Below are positions 46,401 to 58,400 of a stretch of 64,000 bases of DNA, one piece after another. A program made the position numbers and the translations under genes. Every line of letters begins with the position of its first letter. Within the stretch, counting starts at the first letter, position 1. The notes below the pieces were generated by a model. The model was given only the letters and a program-made list of their open reading frames with translations. It was not told the origin of the DNA and searched no databases. Location of the stretch: assembly GCA_934047225.1 (NCBI GenBank), contig OW204009.1:17000898-17064897 (forward strand), read 5' to 3'. This DNA is from Ypsolopha sequella (Eukaryota; Arthropoda; Insecta; Lepidoptera; Ypsolophidae).

Positions 46401-49400
46401 GACAATAAAAACAAAATTTAATACGTAGATGTGAAACCATGAAAACAACTTTCAAACAAAAAACAAATAATGGAAATAGCTATTGAATTACAGGAACTAT
46501 GAACTCATGTATCTGCAAGAAAATTTCGGCAATTTCATATGTAAAGCCTATTTAATTTTAGTTTAATTTACATTGTCACGACATGAATCCCCGAGAGGGT
46601 GTCAGAGCTGTTCCTGAGTGTGGACTGTGACATATTTCACCGATGATATACAGGGTGGAAAAATTTTAAGGGCCCTGGAGGGGAACTACCTTAAATCCTT
46701 TAGTTAGCTCATTTTGCTGAAAAGAAACATTCCTTTATTTTTTAAAAGAAACAAAACTGCATTCAAAGATCTTCTAAAATTCGCTTGTCTCACCCGGGAA
46801 TCGAACCAACTAAAAACTAAAAAATAAACCCTCGCTATTTTATTATACGAATTTGCTATTTTATTATACGAATTGGTAGGAATATCGTTCAGGATAAAAT
46901 TTGTCTAGTAAATATTTGGTCTTTGAAATAAAAAATGTGAAAACAAGCTTCTAATAAATAAAATTGTTCTTGATACGCCATTATTACACAATGACAGCAC
47001 GGAATGAAAGCAAAACAAAACTAAATTTGAAATTCGAACCAATAGTTTTATCGATTTTAAAAATGTCGAAAGTTATCATTCGAATTTTAAATTTGACGCA
47101 CCGCGTTTCAAAACAAAATAGTTTCCCTTTTTAAACTTTTCGTCAGTACGCCTAGTGCAAGAAGGAATTGTGCTGTGCATAGATTTATAACGATTTTCTT
47201 ATCGAAGTCTTCAACAAGGTACTTAAGGTAAATAACATTAGCAAGCTTGTACGTCATAAGATGTCTTTGGATGCTAGAGAGATAAGAAAATTAAAACGTG
47301 TCATTTACTTGTTACAGGTGAACAGTATTTTATTAGGTATTGTTAACAAAGAACTTGTAATAAATATTCAATTTCGTGGGTATCTCGTACAACAGATGAG
47401 CGTAAGACCAAATGTTTATTAGACACATTTTATCCTGAACAATAATCCTACCGATTCGTATAATAAAATAGCGAGGGTTTATTTTTTTCATTTTTAGTTG
47501 GTTCGATTCCCGGGTGAGACAAGCGAATTTTAGAAGATCTTTGAATGCAGTTTTGTTTCTTTTAAAAAATAAAGGAATGTTTCCTTTCAGTAAAATGAGC
47601 TAACTAAAGGATTTAAGGTAGTTCTCCTCCAGGGCCCATTCATTTTTTCCACCCTGTATATATAATAGGTCTTTACATATGAAATTGCCGAAATTATTAT
47701 ACTAACGACTCTTCTTCAAGTTAGTCCTGATCTGTTTGGCGAACTGTTCGTTGAACATCTCATTTGTCAACGTTTGGGGTTCCGTAGTGGCCTCGGAGAC
47801 TGTGGTTCCCGCTGTTGTTTCAGAGGTTCCCGCTATAGCTTCAGAGCTCACCGTTACTTCCCAGGTTTTCTCTGAAAGCATTGACAACCATACAATAACC
47901 TACAGTAAATACGCTGCTTTTTTTACAATTATTGTGAATTGTTGCACAGAACCCTCAAAGTACGAGTCGTATGCGTACTTGACCGTTTTTTTTATTTATT
48001 GAACGGAGCTGAAATTCACCTCTTTGCTTTCTTCTAGTTTCCGTATCTGCACAGCCTCCTTGGGGATCAGTACTAACTTCAGTTGTGTTGGTTCCCACGA
48101 TATCCTCTGGAATGTGAACGAAGGCGTTCTCGGCAACCAAATCCTCGTCAGTACCTAGAAAAAAAAATAATAAGGAACCTTCACGACACACCGAAAGTCT
48201 CCAGCCCCTCTATTATGTATCATTTGGTAGCCAACTGCACTGGGTGCCTATCATCAAAACATAGATAAAAACTGAACTTTCAAAATTGTCTTTAGTCGGT
48301 ATTAAACTATTTACGAACTGTGTCGCCACTTCAAGTGCGAACATATCCTTAGACAATCGGAATTCGATAGTATATCTATGTTTTTGATGATAGGCACCCA
48401 GTCCAGTTGGCAACTAACGATACATAATAGGGCCGCAGGCCCGGCACTCCCAAAAAGATTCGGTCGATCGTTTATCGTTCGAGCATACGTCTATCTCTGA
48501 CGCACACATAGAGAGTGTGATAGAGATGGATATACGACCGAACGATAAACGATCGAATTTTGTCACTTCGTAGAAGGCCCTCTGGTACACACAACTACAC
48601 ATACATATAATCACGCCTGTCTCCCAGAGGGGTAGGCAGAGACTACAGATTTCCATCTGCTACGATCCTGAAACACCTCTTCCACATCCATCAATCTATT
48701 CATACAAGCTCTTCTATTCCGGGTTATTATAAATGGCTGACCCGTGATATTGATGATAATTTGACTCCACCTTACATTCTGACTTCATCTTACATTCTGA
48801 CTTCACCATACATTCTGACTTATTACATACTGACTTCGCCTTACATTCTGATTCCACCTTACATTCTGACTCCCCCTTACATTCTGACTCCACCTTACAT
48901 TCTGACTCCTCCTTACATTCTGACTCCACCTTACATTCTGACTCCCCCTTACATTCTGACTCCACCTTACATTCTGACTCCACCTTACATTCTGACTTCA
49001 TCTTACATTCTGACTCCACCTTACATTCTGACTCCCCCTTACATTCTGACTCCACCTTACATTCTGATTCCACCTTACATTCTGACTCCCCCTTACATTC
49101 TGACTCCACCTTACATTCTGACTCCACCTTACATTCTGACTTCATCTTACATTCTGACTCCACCTTACATTCTGACTTCACCATACATTCTGACTTATTA
49201 CATACTGACTTTGCCTTACATTCTGACTCCAACTTACATTGTGATTCCACCTTACATTCTGACTCCGCCTTACATTCTGACTCCATCTTACATTCTGACT
49301 CCCCCTTACATTCTGACTCCGTCTTACATTCTGACTACACCTTATATTCTGACTCCACCTTACATTCTGACTCTACCTAACATTCTGACTCCGCCTTACA

Positions 49401-52400
49401 TTCTGACTCCATCTTACATTCTGACTCCATCTTACATTCTGACTCCACCGTACATTCCGACTCTAACTTACATTCTGACTCCTCCTTACATTCTGACTCC
49501 ACCTTACATTCCGACTCCACCTTACTGGCCCCTCCTTACATTCCGACCCCGCCTTACATTCTGACTCCACCTTACATTCTGACTTCACCTTACATTCTGA
49601 CTCCACCTCACATTCTGACTCCCCTTAGATTCTGACTCCACTTTACATTCTGACTCCATCTTACATTCTGACTCCACCGTACATTCCGACTCTAACTTAC
49701 ATTCTGACTCCTCCTTACATTCTGACTCCACCTTACATTCTGACTCCACCTTACATTCTGACTCCGCCTTACATTCTGACTCCGCCTTACATTCTGACTC
49801 CCCCTTAGATTCTGACTCCACTTTACATTCTGACTCCATCTTACATTCTGACTCCACCGTACATTCCGACTCTAACTTACATTCTGACTCCTCCTTACAT
49901 TCTGACTCCCCCTTACATTCTGACTCCACCTTACATTCTGACTACACCTTATATTCTGACTCCACCTTACATTCTGACTCTACCTAACATTCTGACTCCG
50001 CCTTACATTCTGACTCCATCTTACATTCTGACTCCATCTTACATTCTGACTCCATCTTACATTCTGACTCCACCGTACATTCCGACTCTAACTTACATTC
50101 TGACTCCTCCTTACATTCTGACTCCACCTTACATTCCGACTCCACCTTACTGGCCCCTCCTTACATTCCGACCCCGCCTTACATTCTGACTCCACCTTAC
50201 ATTCTGACTTCACCTTACATTCTGACTCCACCTTACATTCTGACTCCCCTTAGATTCTGACTCCACTTTACATTCTGACTCCATCTTACATTCTGACTCC
50301 ACCGTACATTCCGACTCTAACTTACATTCTGACTCCTCCTTACATTCTGACTCCACCTTACATTCTGACTCCACCTTACATTCTGACTCCGCCTTACATT
50401 CTGACTCCGCCTTACATTCTGACTCCCCCTTAGATTCTGACTCCACCGTACATTCCGACTCTAACTTACATTCTGACTCCTCCTTACATTCTGACTCCAC
50501 CTTACATTCTGACTCCACCTTACTGACCCCTCCTTACATTCCGACTCCGCCTTACATTCTGACTCCGCCTTACATGCTGACTCCGCCTTACATTCTGTCT
50601 CCACCTTACATTCTAAAAACAGCGACGAAAACGACGAACAATCTTTTACAAGAAATTCTTACGACAACTTTTCCCAAGATCATGAAAATAGGTACGTATT
50701 TATACATATTGCATGTGTTCAGATAAAGTACTTGCCTGAAACTGCACATGACTTGGTATTAAAACACTCGTGTGATACTATTATTTTATAAAGTCTTTAT
50801 AACCAGTTCCATACAAGGCAATATTTTGTTAAGAAAACGATACCTTAATTATTTTCATATTTGAGACGTTCTTAAATGAAATATATCATCATTGGTATCG
50901 ATTCGACGCAACACAACTTATTTGACAGCACTAAACTTAATTTAAGCATTCCGTCTTTTTCTTTCTGTATCGAAAAGACAAAAACAGGACGCTCAAAATA
51001 AGATCATTCCTAAATTTGTGGATATATTAATAATTTGTAATATTAAAAAAAAAATTGTTTAGCTGTCGAGCGGTAGGGCGGACTACACATCCCGAGGATG
51101 CCTCGTTTAGAGGCGAAACACGTGTCGATAAGTTTTCTTGCTTGTTATTTAAGATTGCTTTATTTTGTGCTCTTACTGCTTGCTTTGCTTGTGCATGTTT
51201 TATGCGGGAGGGCGGGCGGTGCTTGAGTTGAGTCTGCATTTTGAATAGCATGGTAAGAGTGTTTAGCGGAATATTGCAAATTATTAATATATCCACAAAT
51301 TCATGATGGACTTCCGCAAAGTAACGCCTTTTTCAATAAAGATCATTCCTGTCAAACAAGTTAAGTTGTGTTCCGCCGAATCGACACTATTTTTGAGTTC
51401 TTAATAAAAATTTTATGATTTAAAAAAAAAAGTAGAAAGGCAAAGGAAACTTGCTTCTTTTAAAATTTACCTTTTTGCTGTCTTCTGATTTCCGTAGCTG
51501 CACAGCCTTCTTCGGGATCCGTGGTAACTTCAGTTGTGTTGGTTCCCACGATATCCTCCGGAATGTGAACTAAGGCGTTCTCGGCTACTAAATCCTTGTT
51601 CAAACCTAGAAAAAAAAAAACTAACCTTCACGACACACCAAAACAACCTAAACAAGCACCTTTTCTATTTGTTATATATTAGTGTATACAAGGTGAATTT
51701 GTAAACATCGTCCAAATTCATACTTGAGATGATCAAAAAGTCACCTTGTATATTTATCGTATTATATGTATTTGTATGTACAATGTTACACTTGTATATT
51801 TATTTTAGATATTTTGCTATCCATTTGATTATTATTATTTATTTTGTGCACCACCTTCGAGTTATTTTTTCCAACGATTAATTTCCACCCAAAGGTTGTC
51901 TGGAAGAAATCGCTATAAGTGATAAGGCCGCCATTTGTTACCTTCTCTCATAAGTTTGGTCTTTTACCTTATTTTATTAACTTTGGTGTACAATAAAGAG
52001 TATTTGTCTTGTCTTGTCTTGTCTAATCAGTGTTTTTGCATAGACTTGACTATATGCACTCTCACTTCAACTTACCGGGATTATCTATCTCTATCACTGT
52101 GTGGTATAGCCAATCAGAATGTGTGAAAGCACGTTGAAAGTTGTTGGAATTAATTTAGAACAAACCCAGTGTCATTTTGCACCTCTTTAGGGGTAGTTTC
52201 TCAAATACAAACAAGCAACACCTTTTCACCACAGGTGGCACCGATAGCCCTCTATGCAGAGGGTGCCTTCTAGAGGGTGAGTCAGTGGAACATGTGCTAC
52301 TCCACTGCTCTACAACCGAAGACATAAGACGAAAAGCAGTGGTTGCGACGAGCTCCAACTTTCCTTCACTGGACCAGTTTATGTGTCAGAATGCTGAAGC

Positions 52401-55400
52401 TGTTCGGCTCTACTTTAAGGGGCTATACCGTGAAAATTGACACTTTTTGAAGTTATTTATCTGCTCTTTTAATGAAGTTCCAAGTAAAATAAATTAGTAT
52501 AACAATCTTGGGACCTTTTACTAGATTTTGGTCTATCAGAAACGCGATAGAAGGAGTTTCATTCGATAGAAATAATTATTGAAATCAGGTCTAAATTTAC
52601 ACTTTTTTTGATATTCTGACAAATTAGGATAGCATACAGACTTGAAAAATATTCATTTAGATGGGTTTTAACTACACCTAAATTACTGGTTGTGGAATTT
52701 TTTGTAGCTATTTTAGTTAATTTTGAATTAATTTAAAACCGACTTTTTGACAATTTTTCCCGATTCCGTCCCTTTCGCACTGTGTGTCTTTCTGCCTGGA
52801 GTAACGGGAACCTTTGCTAGCACGGTATATCACCTTAAGGAGCTGTCCTGGCTGGGCTGACTGACCGGGGGGAAGTGCACAATATTCACGATTACCGAGA
52901 ATCAGTGCAGGACTCATCGCACCCGCTACGAATTTAGAATTTAGACACACCAAAAGTCCAGGAGGGCGTCCATAAATTACGTGACGCTAATTAGGGGAGG
53001 GGAGATGGTCGTCCAGTGTCACTTTGGGTCACGAAGAGGGGAGGGGGCGTCTGAAGAATTGTCACGTGACAATTTGCGATTTAATAAATACAAGTATCTT
53101 TGTAATACATTAATTTATGTAGCCAAATTCATACTGAAGTCTCGGTAAGTGCTCAGTATCGAGATTCGACGACATTTCTGTGAAATTCGTGAAATATATT
53201 TTTCGTGTTATTTTATTTCATTATTTTTGTTATTTATCATATTTATATTATTTGGTAATTTTTAGGGTTCCGTACCCAAAGGGTAACCAACGGGACCCAA
53301 TTAATAATCATGAACCGTGATAGTTAGACAGTTGAATTTTTCACAGATTCAGATTCTGTTGCCGCTATAACAACAAATACAAAAAAAAAACAGAATAAAA
53401 TAAATATTTAAGGGGGCTGCCATACAACAGACATGTTTTTTTTGCCGTTTTTATAGATAATGGTACGGAACCCTTCGTGCGCGAGTCCGACTCGCACTTG
53501 GCCGGTCTTTTTTTTTTACCGTGAAAGATGCCATGATTAAACGTATGCTGTGAACATTTCAACTGGCTACCTATAACGGCTGAAGCTGTAGACCTGTGAC
53601 AGACGGACAGACAGACAGTGGAGGCTTAGTAATAACATATACTAAGTATTACTACGTATATACTAGCAGTTAGCATACATCAGTTTGTAGCCACAAAAAA
53701 TGTGTATAATTATAACGAAATCTAGATGGCGTTGCTAAATCCTATAACGAACACGATGCTAAAAAAGACCGATTGGTGACGCTAGTGGCACAGCGATGTC
53801 ACGTCACATGAAAATAATTTCCACTTCGATAATAGATGGCGCTGAAATATTCACTGTTAGTGTTGCCAACTTAGCGCCATCTAGTTTTTCTAAGCAAAAC
53901 TATTACAGCCACATGTTTACTTGGTAACCATGAGAATTTACTTGCAGCCAATTATAGTAGTTTATGCTACAAGGGCGAAAAGGAATAAATTACGAGGACG
54001 ATTTACTCGTGTTTTAAACGTAACCGAGTAATTTATTGCTCTTACGCCCGTGTATCATACTACGTATTTCAATGCAGTGTGAGGAAATAAAACAAATATA
54101 ATCTTGTGAACTTTAAATTATAATTGGCTCAAAAGGACTGTATCCAGAGCCGCTAAACAGTGGAAAAAAATTATAACATTTATGGTACACAGGAAAGGCT
54201 ACAGGGTAGCCAACCATTGCAAAAAAAATATATAATAATAATAATAAAGCCCTAGGGCAAAATAATCGACTTTCTGTTCGGTTTTGATGCATAAAAAGTG
54301 GGCTTTTACGAGCACTTGCATTGAAAAACAATTTATGCTTATTTGCAACACTTGGCGCCACCTAGTGTCGTAAGGGCGCTTAAAAAATCTGCTACGCCTT
54401 GATGTATGGGAGTTGTCGATCTATACGTAGTAATACTTATAGTAAAGCCGATTCTGAAGGCTTTAACTTTAGTTTTAGTGCTGTCAAGACTTAAATTTTT
54501 CCAAAGTAATTTAGCTTCTGTTCTTCACACTTATGAACTATTTTGCAACGATAAAAATTTAGTTTTGACAGTACTAAAAATAAAGTTAAAGCCTTCAGAA
54601 TCGGCTACAATGTATGATTATAAGGTCTCGTTTGGAACCCTTCGGGTACGGAACCCTATAAATTAATATCTTACGTTTCTTCCTTGATTTTCTGGTAACT
54701 TTCCTCCTAAATATCTCGGCCAGCGTCCTCTCTGACTCGTTTTGGGAGTCGTCAGTGGAATCTGTGGCCATGGTTCTGTCTATATCCTCAGATAGAACCT
54801 TGTCCGTGTATAACGTGTCTTCGTCGAATGCTACGGATATGTCTGAAAATTTTAACAATAATTAATTATTTTCTGTTCAGAAACAAGCATCTTGAACGAA
54901 GTTTATCAAACTGTCAGAAAGAAAGAAAGAAAGAAAGAAAGAAAAATTTATTTGCATAAATTGTGGTATACATAAAGATGGTGAGGTACACAAAGTTTGT
55001 TCAGCACAGTTTACCTTATTCAGGCATGCAAATTTTAGATTAGGTATACATTTTATAATATCTATTCATAAAGTTTCTATAATAACATCACTAATTTCTA
55101 AGTAACTATAAATTTGCTATATTACAACAGTACTTAAATTCAAAAAATCTTTAATGTCATAGAAACATTGCTGTGTTAAATAATTAAATAACAGTTTCTT
55201 AAATAAATTGTAGGGCTTTTCTTTGAGACTGTCTGGTAACTTATTAAAAATCTTTATTTGCATAAAATATGTGGTTCTTTGGCAAAATTCCGTTCTGTAT
55301 TTTGGAGTTATTAGTTTGTTTGGGTATCTAGTATTAAAATTGTATCTATCACTATACTTTAGGAATAAATTTGTATGTGATTTCGTGAAACATGCCATTT

Positions 55401-58400
55401 CATAAATATATAGACTTGGCAGGGACAGCAGTTTGTTTCTTATAAAATATGGTTTACATGACACAGTGGGTTCCAAATTGAAAATTGCGCGTATACTTTT
55501 TTTCTGTACTATAAAAGCTCTATTTATTTCTCTCGCATTTCCCCAAAGAATAAGTCCGTATCGTAGCAGTGACATAACATATCCGTGATAAGCAAGGAGT
55601 GCAGTTTTGGTATCTGAAGTTCGTTGTAAACGATATAGAACATATACAAAACTATTAATTTTTGAACACATTTTTTCTATGTGGGGAAGCCATGTTAAAA
55701 AACCGTCCATTGTTATGCCCAGAAAATTTGTTTCTTCAGTTTCTTCAATACTTTCTCCATTACATGTTATATTTACTTTAAGATGTTTCATTTTTTTGTT
55801 TCTGAATTGAATGAATTTGGTTTTGTTTGTATTAATTTTTAAGTTATTAAATTTAAGCCAGTCTACTATTTTTGTAATATTATTATTTACATCATTTTCA
55901 AAGCTTTCAAAATTATCACACACATTAACTACAGAAATATCATCAGCAAACAATATACATTTATTGTTTATAGCATCTGGAAGATCATTGATGTAAATAA
56001 GGAAAAGAAGGGGTCCCAGGACACTACCTTGTGGTACACCAAACTTATTTACAAGAGCTGTGGATTTGTATTGCATGTTTTCACATTTTTCATTCATTTT
56101 ATTTATTTCTACAGTTTGTTGCCTTTCTTTGAGGTAGCTATCTAACCAATCCCTGATTACACCGCGAAGACCATATCTTTCACATTTACTTATAAGAAGT
56201 TCATGCGAAACAAAATCAAATGCTTTGCTCATATCATAATATGTTATACATGTGGCTTTACTTTTATCTACGTTTTCAGTTATTTCTTTCACAAGTTGAA
56301 AACCTGCCAATGCGGTTGATTTATTTTTTTGAAAACCATTTTGCTCAATTTTTAAAATATTATACTTATTTAGGAAATTCATAATTCTACTGTGCATAGT
56401 TTTTTCGAATATCTTTGAGAATATTGATACAAACGCTGTTTGTCTATAATTTTGTACATCTGTTTTGTCACCTTTTTTAAATAAGGGCTTTATTATTGAC
56501 GGTTTTAGAGCTTCCGGAAACGTTCCTTCCTTAAAGGATAAATTTATAATATAACTTGAGATTTCTGATATATAAACAGCACTGATCTTTATTATTTTAG
56601 TTGCAAAGCCATCATAGCCTACGGCACTTGTATTTTTTAAATGTTTGATTATAGAAATGATTTCTGTAGTATCACAAGGTTTTAAAAACATAGTGTTGTT
56701 GTGTATTTTTTATTAAATTAGAATATTCGTTATTTGAAAAATTTGTACTTTTTATATGTTTACTTTGTTCGTCTATGAAGTTTTTATTGAATTCGTTAGC
56801 AATTACTGTAGGGTTTGTTAAAAATTTATTGTTAATGTTTATTTTATCAATTTCATTTATTTCTTTAGGTGTTGTTTTGTCTTTTATTAGATTCCATGAG
56901 GTTTTGCACTTATTTTTTGATTGAAGAAGAAGTTTTTTACTAGCATTAGATTGAGCATTAAATATACATTTTTTTAGCAATTTGTTATAATAATGAAACT
57001 TGATACCTACTACCTAAAGTACCTACTTTTTTTACATGAATTCCGTATCCCTTGCGTGATCCATTTTGCAGTGATAGGTTTATTTTTTATCAGGTTAACC
57101 TTCAAGCGGGCACGCGGTCGTTTGTAACTCAATTTACTCAATTTTCAAGCATAATAAAGTAAAAATTAATTAAGTAATTATTTATTTTTAAACAATATGT
57201 AAAACAAACTAAGGAATAATTTTTTTTTATATTTTTTCTTCCTAGGACTTAAGTATAAATTTTAGAACGAATCTTATTCTTCATCGTCATTTTCATCGAC
57301 ATTTGTGTCGATTCGACGCAACAAGACTTAACTTATTTGACAGGACTAAACTTAATTTCCTTATCGAAAAGATAAAGACAGAACAGAATAAGGTTAGTCC
57401 TGTCAAATTAGTTAAGTTGTGTTTAGCCGAATCGACACAATTGTAACATTCACTGCAAAGATATGCAGTATGGTCCCGCGCAACTGAAACAAAAGCCGTC
57501 TGTGTGGGGAATGGAATAAACAGTTTGTGTGCGTGATGAACATATCACAAGCTACTAAAACTGGTGACCACTACGAATAGCAAAGTACAATCTTATGAAG
57601 GAGTATTTGTTTATGGCGGTCGATTCAACCCGCGCTACCGCTTGAAGGTTAATAAATAAAAATCCTTTTTAAAACAAGTTTTTATAAGCCATGCACTAAA
57701 CGAACAAAATAAGTTGATATAGTTGAAACTGATTTAGTATTTTTTGTTGAATCATTTGTTTTCAAAAAGCTTTTTGTTCGTATTCACGCTAAGCAGCACT
57801 ACAATAACCGCCACGGGTCGACTATACTGGAGTTGCTGAGTCGTGGCAAAGCGGTCCATTTACCAGTGGCAGAGAATATAAAGTATTACTACGTAAAGAA
57901 GCGACACTCACCTCCCCGCGCGAATTTAACGTCCCCCGCGGTCCCCCGCAAGTTAGTGGAAATCTGGTGGCACGTAGAGCTCGAGTAGCACTCGTTCACT
58001 GCGCGCGTATTTTGTTTTTTGTTTTATTACGATACTGATTTTTAATGAATATGGTTCGTTTTTGTGGTGTTTATGGATGCATTGAAAACGGAGCAAAAAA
58101 TAAAGAACGCAGTTTTTTTTATTTCCTGCCGATGAACTAAACCAAGGCATTTTCTTTTATGTATTGGTTTAGGGCGTTAACTGCAACTCTCAAGCAGTTG
58201 TGTAACAGTTGGTAAGAATTTCAACATTAAGTTGAAATCTTAAAAATCGAATGTTTTTGTGTCACCGTTCGAGCTGAGCAAATTTCAACATGTCCTAAAA
58301 ATTGTCTATTTGTGCCCGAAGTACGGCGATAGAGCTCACCACCCATCACGTTGGGACGTAATATTTGTAGGTGAAACGCGGGTGTACCGAGTGCGGACTG

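Larger units (their letters stand above)
54917..57000 (-). mobile_element. 5'-truncated LINE with intact RT domain, in an intron
   Basis: The minus strand ends in a (TTTC)n tail (54917-54945 as AAAG). It carries RT (55117-56691) and part of the upstream region (56672-56980), but no endonuclease, so the 5' end is lost. It sits between exons 54842 and 59219, in the same transcriptional orientation as the host gene. Confidence 0.85.

Noticed and set aside
48714..50518. Long repetitive frames on both strands (TPPYIL and ESECKV repeats) as protein genes
   Set aside because: They follow from an 18-bp tandem unit free of stops, lie between spliced exons of the zinc-finger gene, and no splice sites or start context support them.
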